DNA from: Adineta steineri
Taxonomy: Eukaryota > Rotifera > Eurotatoria > Adinetida > Adinetidae
NCBI GenBank assembly: GCA_905250115.1
Contig: CAJNOI010000006.1
Location: forward strand, 1,283,526-1,347,525
Length of the DNA: 64,000 nt
Direction: 5' to 3'
The position numbers were made by a program, and so were the translations under genes. How positions within the stretch are numbered: the stretch's first letter is position 1; every line of letters starts with the position of its first letter. Under the pieces are notes generated by a model, which made no database searches, had not been told where the DNA came from, and worked only from the letters and a program-made list of their open reading frames with translations. Below are positions 1-11,476 of this stretch, piece by piece.

Positions 1-620
1 TACCTTCGAAGATAATTTTGGTCGATCATCATCATCATCTTCATATTTTGATCTAGATGATACTTTTGTAGGATATTTAGGAAGATCGTCGTCATCACTA
101 TACTTCGAACGAGATGGTGGTACTTTCGAAGATAGTTTCGGTCGATCATCATCATCGTCTTCGTATTTTGATCTAGATGGTGGTTTTGACGTATTTCTAG
201 GAAGATCATCATCATCGTCAAATTTGGATCTGGATGGTACTTTTGTAGGATATTTAGGAAGATCGTCGTCGTCACTATACTTCGAACGAGACAGTGGCAC
301 TTTTGAAGATAATTTTGGTCGATCATCATCATCTTCATATTTTGATCTAGGTGGCACTTTTGTAGGATATTTAGGAAGATCATCATCATCATCACCATAC
401 TTCGAACGAGATGGTGGTACTTTTGAAGATAGTTTTGGCCGATCATCATCATCATCGTCAAATTTGGATTTAGGTGGTACTTTTGTAGGATATTTAGGAA
501 GATCGTCATCATCATCACTAAACTTTGAACGAGTAATTGGTTTCACAGATGGAGAAAATCGATTTTCATCACCATATTTTGAACGTGACGCTGATGTCAT
601 AGGTGAAACTGATCGATTAT
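1..620 (-). repeat. Coding tandem repeat, ~60 bp unit with ~120 bp higher-order period
   Basis: On the + strand, units of 57-60 bp alternate between two types, so the array repeats about every 120 bp. On the coding (-) strand the types read roughly SRSKYxDDDDLPKYPTKVP and SRSKYEDDDDRPKLSSKVP. The period stays a multiple of three, so the ARL13B frame remains open through the whole array. Copies diverge toward 600-900, where single degenerate units persist. The array continues past the left edge. Confidence 0.9.
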
Positions 621-3565
621 CATCATCGTATTTAGATCGTGTTGCTAATCTCGCTGGGGAAGATGGTCGATCATAGTCATCTTGTTTCAAACGTGTTGTT
701 GGTTTTGAGGACATAGTATTATCATAACCATATTTTGAAGTAGTTCCTAATTTCGTTGTTGACGATGGAAGATCATCATCATCATCGTCATATTTCGAAG
801 ATACTATCGGTTTCGATTGAGATTTATAATTATTATCATATTTGGATTGTGTGTTGAATTTCGATGTAGATGATGGACGATCATCATCATCGTCAGATGT
901 TGTGCGTACTTTTGGTTTCGATAATGGTGACGAATAATCATCATTACCAAATCTCGAACGATTTACTGGATTTATTGGTGATGAAAATTTATCTTCGTCA
1001 TATCTTGACCGTAATCCTGTTGTTGTTGAAGATGGTAATGGCTTGGATGTTGTTCCATAATAATCATTGTTAGGCTTGAAACGATCTAATGATGATTGAT
1101 AAGGTTTATTCTTATCATTACTCCTGAGATCTTCATCAGGATCGAAGGTTTTCGTTGGTTTGTATGGTGTTTTCTTTGTATAACTCTTTTCATCATCACT
1201 ATTATCATATGGTTTATATGGGTCTTTAGTTGGAGTTGTAAAATTAGAACGACGAAGAGTATTATCAAGTTTCACATCATCATCATCGCGATTAGCATTA
1301 AATCTACCTGATGTTGGTCTACTCACAGTTGATGAAGGATATTTTAGATTATCATTATCTTTAAATCGATTAATTGGCGGATATGATGGCTAAAAATCGA
1401 TAAATTAAATATTCTATATTTTATTCTAAACATTTTTACTTTGGGTTTTTCTTTTTTATATAAATCATCATCATCACTGCCGAAGTCATTTTTTGATATA
1501 GGACTTTTAGAATAAGGTTTTGTATCATGTACGAGAGGACTTAGATTACGTTTCATTGGATCACCAGTTAGCGGTAATTTCGAATATGGTTTTGGCGGCA
1601 TATTTTCATCATGTTTTGTTGTTTTTATCATTGAAGATGACCATGGTGCTTCCTCTGGAAATGGTTCATATGAGGATCGAAATGATTTAGGTTCGTTAGT
1701 ACTTGGTTTTTTAATTAGTTGGTCAATATTACTAGTATTACTAGCACCAATAACTTTCTTTTTCTTATTAAAACCACTTGTTGATGCTAAACTTGTTACA
1801 TTTAATGGACGATTACGATCAGATTCGGGAGGAGGAGGAGAAGATGAAATATTTGGACGTGAACCTAAACGTTTTTTATTATAATCATCATTTTCACCTT
1901 CACTATATGTGTCGTATCCAGATGTTTTGGTTTTAGGTTTATTCAAAGCTGCAGCTGGTAACATACTTAAATTATTTGATGAACGAAAATCTCGATGCTT
2001 TGGAGTTAATGCTGGAGATTTGGTTCGACCTCCTGCATATACAACTTCATCATCACTATTTGATACACTGGATCTTCTAAAAGAGATCAAAAACAAAAGA
2101 TTGAGTTAAGAGAAATAGACTTTTATCATAAATAATTCTTACGGATTTCTTTGAGGTTTTCTTTCTGTTGGTTTTGGAGGCGTAGCTTTTTTTGTATTCT
2201 TAACACGTGAATTTAATTCTGTATAATTAGTATCAATTTCTTTTATTAACCATGAAAATCCATCTCGAATATGTTCATCAGCTTTGTTTTTATCAATTGG
2301 TAAAGCTGTACAAAAATTCTTAATAATAAGAAAAAAAACGAAATTTATTCGACAAAATAATTATATAATCTATTACAATTTTATGTTTTGCTTTTAATTT
2401 TTCAATTTCAAGTTTTTCTTTAAGCACATCTTCATCATCAATAGCACCTTTACGATCTTGTTTATTAGCCAAACTAATAATTAAACGAATAAAATTCTTG
2501 ATTCAAATCTTTGTATAACTTACATAAGAATTGGTTTATTTTTAAGTTTCTCATTATCAAGTAAATCTTCAAGTGTATGTTTATTTTCTATGATTCGTTT
2601 CCTTTCACTTGCATCAATAACAAATATGAAACCATGAATTTGATCATAAAATTCTGACCATGATCGCTCACGAAATTTTTGACTACCACTTACATCAATT
2701 ATTTTTATACGTTCCTGAGATTTATTATTTCCTTTTGTTGCTCCTGGAAATGGTACCGTTGATGTGTCAGAGCTCATTGTTGGTTCAACATTTTTAGTAG
2801 GAGCTATAATAGAAAAAAAAGTATATAAAAAACAACAAAAAAATATATTTTATTTATTATACCTCCTTCAATTGCTTTAACTGTTGATGTTTTTCCTATA
2901 AGAAATAATAATAAAATCATATCTATATTATAATATTTATATCTTTTACCAGCATTATCAAGACCAAATACACCAATAGTAATGTTCCTGAATAAAAAAA
3001 TCAAATGTATTGAATGAATAAATATTTATTATTTTGAAATTCAGTTTTGTAAACATCTCAATCACATATTAAAAATGTTCGGCAGGAAGATTGAGGGAAA
3101 GAAAAATGCTTCTCATAAATGATTCACTTTCTTTGTCAACTTTGTTTCTCATGATTAAATCTAAGAATCTCGAATCGGAACTCGGTAACTATTATTGTCA
3201 TAAAAAGTTCTGTTATATGTAAAAAAAGAAAGTTTGAATAACTCATTTGTTCAAGATATATATTGGTCGAATAACAATGAAGTGACTTCAACAACATCTC
3301 CAATTAGAATACTAATAAACTATTATAAAATAGAAAAATTGCAGTACAGAGAAATAAGAAGTTCTTATTTAAAAAGATTCAACGAAACGAATAAGTGATT
3401 TGTATTCATATACCTAAACTTACTCGAATGTTAACTATTATTTTTAATCAATAGTTTTATGGCTTCAATATGATGTAAAGTAAAATTCTTGTAGACTTAC
3501 TTGATATCGTCTTTTTTTTGGTTTTGTTCCGATGATTTTGGATTCTTGCATGAGGCCGATCCCAT
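1..3565 (-). CDS. ARL13B: ARL13B-like ciliary small GTPase, partial, giant repetitive tail
   Basis: Eight exons read from 3565 downward: 3501-3565, 2950-2987, 2863-2895, 2524-2803, 2377-2473, 2143-2318, 1440-2076, and 1389 to the left edge. About 905 codons lie in the window and the stop is not reached. Visible G-domain motifs are the P-loop GLDNAGKTST, DVSGSQKFRERSW in place of the usual WDxGGQ, and LANKQDRKGAIDDED as the NKxD guanine site, followed by a GFSWLIKEID helix as in ARL13B. ARL13B is an atypical ARF-like GTPase of the ciliary membrane that acts as exchange factor for ARL3. The N-terminus MGSASCK fits N-myristoylation plus Cys palmitoylation (inferred); vertebrate ARL13B uses palmitoylated cysteines. 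After the G domain comes a Ser/Pro/Asp-rich tail that becomes a tandem repeat. Vertebrate ARL13B is about 430 residues, so the tail is greatly enlarged. Intron 1 (about 510 bp) is long for this locus. Confidence 0.87.
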
Positions 3566-4653
3566 ATTTTATAACTTTAGATATAACTTATTTTTATTTA
3601 ATAAAATCAGAACGAAAAGAAAGATTATAAATCTATAACATAAAAAAAGCGACTAAAGAAGACAAATGAGTTTATGTATGATTCTTTTATTTTTTTATTC
3701 TTTCTTGTCACACTTTATAACAAGTTTTTTCTTTCTTACGTTTGTCTATAAAATACAACCATCAGAATTATATGTTGCATAGGAGCAACTTCTACAAGCG
3801 CGTTTTTTGTAAGAGGTCACTGAACGACAATATAAAATTTATATGCTTTTGAAAAATTCTCAATTTAACCAACGCGTACATGAATGGAGTTGTAGTTTCC
3901 ATAACAATACCTATTATTCCGTTTTTTGTATGTGTCAAGTATCCGTTTACTAGAAAGCTCTATAAATTAGAATAAAGACATGTTCATATAACAGTTATAA
4001 ATGATGGTTACTCAAATAAGAATCATTATCTATGCTCTACTTTAAAATTAGACTTCCGTTTGAAGATTAATAATAATGAATACACACATTCATTTCGTAT
4101 TTTATTAGCTTGATTAACGTATATATATATATATAGTCTTACAACGATCTTATTTAAGAAAATTGTTTTTAGTTTATATGAATAAAATTTTTAACAAAAA
4201 TTCTTTGTATTAATATGTCGTCAAAGTAATACACATACTAATATAATGAAACAGTTCATTCAACTACTAATAGTATCTATTTTAAATATTAAGACGATAA
4301 TATGTATCAAATCAGTTGAATGTTAAACAAGTTGTTCACAATCACTTCAAGCACAAGAAGAAACCGAATAAAAAGAGACATTATTTATGCATATATGTAT
4401 ATGAATTAATATTCAATTATTTATCTTGTTATATAATAGAACAACGAATATGCATCTTTTTGTTCACAATAAACATTTTTTCTTATAAAGTAATGATATT
4501 TCCAATATATATATATATCATTTATATTCTATTTCTCCAATATATATATGACCAGTAATATGAGATTTAATTTTTAATAGAAGTTAAATGAAAATCAATA
4601 ACATCTTTATTACACCGAGTTTATGTATTCGTTTAAATGAAAGAACAAAAATT
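3566..4653. other. Intergenic, no gene seen
   Basis: AT-rich spacer upstream of the ARL13B-like gene and downstream of the MORN gene. It contains a short TA dinucleotide run near 4117-4134. The open frame at 4316-4558 (+) is low-complexity and unlike any family I know. Confidence 0.6.
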
Positions 4654-5124
4654 TTACAAAGAAGACACTTTATATCGCATATGTGTTTGTTGTCCATTAG
4701 CTATACCAACAAATGGTACGCCTAATTTAGGTCCTGTATATTCTGCTTTACCTATGGGTTTGGAACCTTTCCATAAACCTGTATATTGTCCTCCGTCTGG
4801 CCATGCATATGTACCCAAACCTTCAAAATAATTTGATTGAAATTCTCCATCATATGATGTTCCATTTCCATATATTAATCGTCCTGTTCCATGCATTTTA
4901 TCATTTTTCCATGTACCTTCATAAATAAGTTGTTGATCAGCACTTGTATGTTTGCCCTGACCATGACGCATTATTTGTGCTTCTTCAGTAACAGTATATT
5001 CACCATCATATCGATCACCATTAGGAAATATGAATGAATCTGTACGTGGTTTAGTTGAAGTATTTCTAATAAACGATGTTGAACGATTCGATATTGATGA
5101 TTTTAAAGATTCATTATCCGTCAT
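4654..5124 (-). CDS. MORN2: MORN-repeat protein, MORN2-like
   Basis: Single-exon frame of 156 residues. After a Ser/Thr-rich start of about 30 residues come MORN motifs: FPNGDRYDGEY near residue 33, YEGTWKNDKMHGTGRLIY near 68, YDGEFQSNYFEGLGTYAW near 90, and a final YTGLWKGSKPIGKAEY. This number and spacing match MORN2-like proteins, small MORN proteins linked to germ cells, cilia and LC3-associated phagocytosis in animals; the exact role here is inferred. MORN repeats usually bind membranes or act as scaffolds. A TTATTATTAG acceptor-like site lies 3 nt upstream of the ATG. The gene is divergent from CCT3, with a shared upstream region of about 770 bp. Confidence 0.83.
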   Translation of the reverse strand: MTDNESLKSSISNRSTSFIRNTSTKPRTDSFIFPNGDRYDGEYTVTEEAQIMRHGQGKHTSADQQLIYEGTWKNDKMHGTGRLIYGNGTSYDGEFQSNYFEGLGTYAWPDGGQYTGLWKGSKPIGKAEYTGPKLGVPFVGIANGQQTHMRYKVSSL

Positions 5125-5896
5125 TGCCTAATAATAAGTCACTATTATTCTAATCAATTCGTTTCTGTTTCTAACTGCTTCTGTCTGTCGTCGATGTATG
5201 AAGAAAAAGTAAGAACAGAATAAAAGAAAATAAGATTGTCTTGGTTACTTTGTCTTCGTCTTTTTACACAATAAACACGTTTTTACGTTAGAAAAAGAAG
5301 TAAAAGAACAAGAATAACAATGTAAATGTTTAAAAGCCTATGGCACCCAAAACGACGACATTAAATTGTTCCACTCGACAATCGAATTTAACAAGGAAAA
5401 TTATGAGAATACTATATACAAGAAAAGTTTATTATCATATACTTCTTATATTTTCATTCCTCTTTCTTTTATCATTATATTAATTGAACAGTTTAGTAAA
5501 TAAGTTACTTTCTTGAGATTTTTCTTTCTGTTAGACAAGTATTAAATATTTTTATTGCAAAGAAAAAAATATCAATATGAACTACCATAATATCAAACAT
5601 GCATTACAAATCTGTAAGAAATAGTTCAATTTGAAATTTTTGGGCTTATAATTGTAAATCAAACGAGAATTACTTTATAGATGTCAGTGATTGACGATAA
5701 TTAATATACGATAGGTTACCAGTAACCAGCCACTCCGTCGTTATCCTGACAACGGTGGACTGTGTTGGTAAACACAGGAATAAACATAATATTCTTCTTT
5801 TATTTCACTTACTCATAGCATACGTATAGAACTTTCTTCTTTTTTTTGTCTTCTTTATCGTCTGAATAGATTTTAGTTTAAGAAAACTTTCTAAAA
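5125..5896. promoter_or_regulatory. Shared upstream region of divergent MORN2-like and CCT3 genes
   Basis: Both flanking genes point away from this AT-rich interval, so it should hold both promoters. No TATA or other core motif stands out. An ATTTTAG acceptor-like site near 5875 lies about 22 nt before the CCT3 start. Confidence 0.4.
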
Positions 5897-8340
5897 ATGA
5901 TGTTCGGCGGTGGTAATAGTTCACAACCAATCATGGTTTTAAGTAAATCATTTTCGTCTTAATTAATTAATTAATTAATCTAATTAATCATTTTTTGCTA
6001 GACCAAAATACAAAACGAGATCAAGGCAAAAAAGCTCAATTTAGCAATATATTTGCTGCTAAAGTAATACTTTTTCTTTCTTTTTATTTTCTTAAACTAT
6101 TGTATTTCGATTTTAAAGACAATTGCCGATACAATTCGTACTTGTCTTGGTCCACGAGCTATGCTCAAAGTATGTATATTTATTTGCCAAATGGATCTAT
6201 ATGATGTGTTTTAATAGATGGTTCTTGATCCAATGGGTGGTATTGTTTTAACTAATGATGGCAATGCTATCTTACGTGAAGTATGTGGAAAAACATTATT
6301 TTTAAAACTTCGTTTTTTTTTCATTTTAGATTCAAGTTCAACATCCAGCTGGAAAATCAATGATTGAAATAAGTCGAACACAAGACGAAGAAGTTGGTGA
6401 TGGTACAACAAGTGTCATTATTTTAGGTAAATAAATATTCTATTTATGAATAAATATATATGCTTATTTTTAAACAATTTAGCTGGTGAATTATTGGCTC
6501 AAACTGAACAGTATCTTAAACAAGGTTTACATGCAACAGTAGTTATTCGCGCATATCGAAAAGCACTTGAAGATTGTGTCGAAATAATGAAATCAAAAGC
6601 TAGTATACCAGTCGATGTTAAAAACCGAGAAGAAATGTTACGTGTTGTTAAAAGTTGTATTGGAACAAAATATTTATCAAGATGGTTAGTTTATTTATTG
6701 AAAAATTAAGAAAAAAAAAGAAATTTTTATTTTCGAAATTTAGGAGTGATTTAGCTTGTCAAATTTCTCTTGATGCAGTACAAACTGTTATGATTGATGA
6801 AAATGGTCGACGAGAAATCGATATTAAACGTTATGCTCGTTTTGAAAAAGTTTGTTATGCAAACAGGAATTTGAAAAAATATTTCTTTTTCGTATTTAAA
6901 TAGATTCCGGGCGGTTCAATTGAAGATTGTTGTTTACTTAAAGGTGTCATGCTTAATAAAGATGTTGTTCATCCAAAAATGAAAAGGTAATTATTCTTTT
7001 GATGAAATTTTTTGTTTTCAATTATTTTATTTAGACGTATTGAAAATCCTCGTATTGTATTACTTGATTGTAATCTTGAATACAAGAAAGGTGAAAGTCA
7101 AACATCATTAGAATTTAGTGGTGAACCTGATTTTACGTATGTTTATTAGAATATTCTTATTTCTAATCTTTATTTTAATATATAGACGAATGTTACAATT
7201 GGAAGAAGAAAGTATTCGGGCAATGTGCCAGGATATTATTACTTTAAAACCAGATGTCGTCGTAACAGAAAAAGGCATCTCAGGTATATTTAAAATTAAA
7301 TAATTAGAATCGATTTTTTTTTTTTATAATATTATCCTTGTTATAGATGTTGCTTGCCATTATTTGGCTGCTGCTGGTATTTCAGCTGTACGTCGTACAA
7401 AAAAATCGGATAATAATCGAATTTCACGAGCAACTGGTGCAACCATTGTTAATGATACAGCTGATTTAAAGGAAGACGATATTGGTACTGGTTGTGGTCT
7501 TTTTGAAATACGAAAAATTGGTGATGAGTAAGATGAAATAAAATTTTATTTAACAAAAAAATATTTTCTTTCTATAATTATATTATTCTAGATATTATAC
7601 ATTTTTTGACCAATGCAAAAATCCAAAAGCATGCACAATTATTTTACGTGGTGCAAATAAAGATGTTTTAAATGAAATTGAGCGTAATTTTCAAGATGCT
7701 ATGAATGTAACACGTAATGTTATGCTTGAACCACGTTTAACACCAGGTGGTGGTGCCGTTGAAATGGCGCTTTCAAGGTTTAATTATTTTAAAGCTTATT
7801 TTTATGTTTAATAATTTTATTATATTTCTATTTTTAGAGCACTTGATACAATGAGTAGCAGTGAAGGTACCACAAATGATGAATTCTTTAAAGGCGTCGA
7901 AAAATATCCATACAAAGCTGTTAGTCGAGCATTAGAAATAATTCCTCGAACATTAATTCAAAATTGTGGTGGTAATGTTGTTAAACAATTAACAGCACTT
8001 CGTGCTAAACATCATCAACAAGCTGATCAATTTGCATGGGGTATTGATGGCGAAACAGGTCAATTAGTTGATATGCATAAATTTGGTATCTGGGAACCAG
8101 TTGCTGTTAAAATGCAAACAATCAAAACAGCTATTGAAGTAAAATTAATTTTACCTTGTTTACTAAACAGAATAATTTTTTTGAAATTTATTTTAGACTG
8201 CTATTTTATTACTTCGTATTGATGATATTGTCTCAGGTACAAAGAAGGCCAGTGTATTAAGTGAATCTGGTCAAGGTGATGGAAAGAAGAAGAAAGATAA
8301 TGATGAAAATCAACCAACGGATGAATCACATAAAGAATAA
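5897..8340 (+). CDS. CCT3: T-complex protein 1 subunit gamma (CCT3)
   Basis: Fourteen exons: 5897-5942, 6002-6063, 6119-6169, 6218-6280, 6330-6426, 6483-6684, 6744-6849, 6904-6986, 7035-7136, 7186-7283, 7347-7527, 7592-7777, 7838-8138, 8197-8340. All junctions keep frame and give 573 residues. CCT3 is one of eight subunits of the cytosolic TRiC/CCT chaperonin, which folds actin, tubulin and other proteins using ATP. Group II chaperonin signatures are LDPMGGIVLTNDGNAILRE, the ATP-binding EEVGDGTTSVII, the subunit-typical YKKGESQT, KPDVVVTEKGIS, and LTPGGGAVEMALS. The C-terminal tail after LLRIDDIVSGTKK is Ser/Lys/Asp-rich and makes the protein slightly longer than the usual ~545. AATAAA overlaps the TAA stop, so polyadenylation may begin very close to the coding end. 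Intron 1 carries an AATT repeat. Confidence 0.97.
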
Positions 8341-8765
8341 ATACAGCATACGAACAAATGAATGAACTTAAGGCTTTTTTTTCTCCCGTAGGCAATCGTG
8401 TGCGTGTGTCTTTGGTTTTTTTTCTACTTATTCTTTACATTTGTTGTCGTTTGTTGTTATTATTGTTATTGTTGATAACACTCGTTTTTTAAAAACATTC
8501 ACCCGATGCATCAAACAAAAGTTTTCTCACAAAAAATAAAGCAAAATACACAGAATGAATAACGGTGTTTTTTAAACAAAATAAAAGACAAAGAAATGAA
8601 GTTTCAATGAATATGTTTTGTTATTTGCCGCTATTATCTTAATAAACATCAAATCAGTATAATGAGATCATCTAAACGTGTTTCTGTTCAATAATAAGAA
8701 AAATCTATGTATATATCTATTTTTTCATAAGACTTAGTTGTGCAAGTGAATTTTACAAAGTTTTT
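8341..8765. other. Convergent 3' spacer
   Basis: Lies between the ends of CCT3 (+) and the DUF3253 gene (-). It holds T-rich and TTG-rich stretches and an AATAAA near 8536. No gene seen. Confidence 0.6.
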
Positions 8766-9026
8766 TTAGTTTGATGTTATTTGCAGCCGAATTGGTCCTT
8801 TTACTGTTCGAATATCAACTATTTCACCATTTTGTTTGCATACTAATTGACCTTTGTCAATAAGTTTCGTAGCAGCTAATCGAACAGGTTCCATCAATGA
8901 ACGCCATTCATCTTCTTTTGATGATAATTGTCGAGCAATTTCTGATGGACAAAATGTTTTATCTAAACCACGTTTTTTTGCCATAGACATAATTAGTTCA
9001 TTTAGGTGAGCAATATTATCAGCCAT
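8766..9026 (-). CDS. DUF3253-family protein, likely acquired
   Basis: Intron-less frame of 86 residues. Residues ~24-82 follow the DUF3253 pattern: FCPSEIARQL, then DEWRSLMEPVRLAATKLIDK, then KGPIRLQI at the end. The family is known mainly from bacteria, with some fungal members, and its function is not established; the order of elements suggests a small winged-helix-like fold (inferred). A TTCTATTACAG acceptor abuts the ATG directly, and the MPPE1-like stop codon is only 46 bp upstream on the same strand, so the two may be co-transcribed and separated by trans-splicing. Single-exon structure and family distribution suggest horizontal acquisition. Confidence 0.82.
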   Translation of the reverse strand: MADNIAHLNELIMSMAKKRGLDKTFCPSEIARQLSSKEDEWRSLMEPVRLAATKLIDKGQLVCKQNGEIVDIRTVKGPIRLQITSN

Positions 9027-9072
9027 CTGTAATAGAATAGATTCGATTTAACTTTCCCTTTTCTGTTTTTTT
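9027..9072 (-). promoter_or_regulatory. 46-bp intercistronic gap with splice acceptor at the ATG
   Basis: Read on the - strand, the gap runs from the MPPE1-like stop to the DUF3253 ATG. It has a poly-purine/T stretch and ends in TTCTATTACAG directly before ATG. This is too short for an ordinary promoter plus poly(A) site, and fits an operon-type spacer resolved by spliced-leader trans-splicing (inferred). Confidence 0.6.
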
Positions 9073-10300
9073 TTATATTTTAAGAATTTTTCTTAAAAAA
9101 CAAAAGACAATTAAACAATACGGTCTTCGTCCTCCGAATAATATATAAAAAATAATGAGAAAAGCACCGATAACATAAGACCAAAAAACTGTTGTTTCGC
9201 GTGGTAAATAACAATGTGCAACACGTTGATTATTTGTCGTTATTGTCATTAACATAAATGATGGATCATCTCGAATTTCCCAAGAAAATGATGGTATTGT
9301 CCATTCTGGAATTAATTTGTTATTTGTATGATTATGCTGTATATAACAATAATTATGCATATGACCTGAAAAAGCAAGACGAGGTTGAATTGTAGTTAGA
9401 AGATGTTCAGTTGCTTCTTGTGAAAGAACATCAAAACGTTCTCTAAGTAATGGAAATTGGGTTGTCGTCTAAAATTAGAATGAAAAGAAAAAAAAGTCTC
9501 GTTACTATATTTGTTCAACAAAAGAAAACTAGGTCTACCTTCAATGATGATGATCGTGAACAATGTTCATCGTTTATACGATATAATGGAAAATGTGATA
9601 ATAATATTGGTTTAGTCCATGCACCTGTTCGTTTAAGATCATTAACAACTTCATTCAATTCATTTTCAGCACGTTGACATAATCGACATTGATCACCTTC
9701 AAATGCTATTGAATTAATTAATATAAAATGTATTTTATCATCATCTATCGTTAATAAACGAACATGTGGTGCTTGAAATGATTGTTCAAAACGTTTTAAA
9801 TGACCATCAGTTACTTCATAATGAAAACCAATATCATGATTACCAGGAAGAACATATATACGTGTATCATTTGATGTTGAAAATAAGGAATAAAATCTTT
9901 CAATTGTTTTATTCCATTCATCATCAGAACATAATTGACCACCATCTGTTACGTCACCAAGAAAAAAAACAATATGTGGTTCAAATAAAAATTGTGCGGA
10001 TTGAAATGAACGATACATTTGCCATTCTCGACGTAATTTATTAAATGAATGTTCTTTGTACGAACAGATTAGATGAGTATCAGCAATAAACATAACACGT
10101 AATGGTTTTTTAGTTGAATCTTTGGGTGGTTGTATAGTAAAATCTTGTTCAAGTTTAGATAATTGTGGCCATGAACAACCCAATAAAACAAAGTAATAAA
10201 TAATAAATTCACAATAAATGAGTATCAGTAATGTTAAAAAAAGAATTTTAACAAGAAAATGTAACATTGTATGAAAACCACAAACATCAATTATCTTCAT
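9073..10300 (-). CDS. MPPE1: Metallophosphoesterase 1 (PGAP5-like)
   Basis: Two exons, 9539-10300 and 9073-9468, joined in frame. The calcineurin-like metallophosphoesterase motifs are all present: FIADTHL (DxH), FFLGDVTDGG (GDxxD), LPGNHDIGFHYE (GNHD), LLSHFPLY and FSGHMHNY (GHxH). MPPE1/PGAP5 removes an ethanolamine phosphate from GPI glycans so that GPI-anchored proteins can leave the ER. The family-specific stretches KLRREWQMYRSFQ, VPSFSW-like IPSFSWEIRDDPSF and CYLPRE near the end identify this member. One hydrophobic segment lies near the N-terminus and one near the C-terminus, matching the two-TM layout. A second Met 10 codons downstream (10270) is an equally good start. The DUF3253 gene follows 46 bp after the stop. 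Confidence 0.92.
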
Positions 10301-10736
10301 AAGTATATATATGTAGTTATTATTAATTCAAAAATAAATATTCAGACATTTTTATTGTTTATCGATGATGAAGAAATACATACATATATATATTGTATAA
10401 GATTATTAGTTTTTTGTTTATAAAGATCTGGAGATACAACAGAAATAAAAATAATAATATATTTCGATTTATCTTGAATTTATTTTTAAGTATTTTGTTT
10501 TTTTTTCCTTCTGACATAGTCTTACAAAATAAAATATAACAATAAAAAGATTCTTGCAGAAAGACTCATGTGTCAATATAGAAAAAAATCAACAATTTTG
10601 CAAATAAAAAAATCTATCACGAAATTTCGTTTATTCTAACGAAATTCTTATCACCGGGTAACAAAAGAAATAAATAAATAAATTTCAACTTAAAAATTCA
10701 TTGAAATGAACACTAGAGCAAAAAAAATATAAAACT
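10301..10736. other. Intergenic, no gene seen
   Basis: AT-rich spacer between two - strand genes, upstream of MPPE1 and downstream of the thioesterase. No recognisable element. Confidence 0.5.
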
Positions 10737-11476
10737 TTATTGTTTTTCTTCAGTTTGTCCTGCATGCTCTTTAACAGTTAATTTTGGTTTAATAAATAAA
10801 GCTGTTGCTTTAGCATAAACAACACCTTCACCATTCTCAACAGTACCATGTATAATTACTTTACGACCTTCATGACGTTCAACATGAGCACGAACTAAAA
10901 CCCATGCTGGTATTATCAATGGTTTGACATAATCAACATTAAGATTTGCTGTAAAACAAGGACCAACACAGGAAAATCTTTTAAAAATAAATTTATTTTT
11001 CGTTCTAACTGATATAATTAAACTTACGCTGCAGCACCACTAACTTCATCAAGCATTGTAGCTGTAAGTCCTCCATGTCTATTTAAAAAATAAATCATAT
11101 TAAATCAATCATATTTATAAATTTCTTTGACTTACACAATGCCTTTATGTCCACAAATACCTTCACCAAGATGAAAAGCAACTCGAACTTCTAAATCATC
11201 ATTATTTATTGTATCATCATGAGTAGGTGATAGTGGACTAGTTAAAACACCATTAAATGCTCGTTGTGCACGTTGAGCTTGTTGTTCATTATTCATAAAA
11301 TAGAAAAAATGTCGAATACCATTTGAATTAAGTAATGAATCGAATAAAAGATGACCAGTTATATCATAAAGTTTACTACGATCAACAAAACGACCGTTCG
11401 ATGGTAAAGCACGTACCCATTCAGGTGCATCAGCTGGTATAGCGGGTAATTCTACGATATCTGATTGATCACTCAT
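10737..11476 (-). CDS. Hotdog-fold acyl-CoA thioesterase (PaaI/THEM4-like)
   Basis: Three exons, 11136-11476, 11028-11078 and 10737-10977, give 210 residues. The hotdog thioesterase core is clear: GHKGIVHGGLTATMLDEVSG, with the HGG loop and the Asp/Glu of the central helix, followed by ANLNVDYVKPLIIPAWVLVRA and a KATALFI strand. Such enzymes hydrolyse acyl-CoA thioesters. Length and the HGG..D arrangement resemble THEM4/THEM5 and fungal thioesterase-superfamily proteins; I cannot choose between them. The first ~100 residues are less conserved. No mitochondrial presequence is obvious, so a cytosolic site is likely. Confidence 0.8.

Noticed and set aside
224..676. 150-codon + strand frame rich in Ser runs
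   Set aside because: It is the antisense shadow of the ARL13B repeat array; the - strand frame continues from the GTPase domain through spliced exons.
4117..4134. TA dinucleotide run as a possible origin or mobile-element end
   Set aside because: It is a plain microsatellite; similar runs at 15690, 28241 and 51629 show no flanking repeats or target-site duplications.
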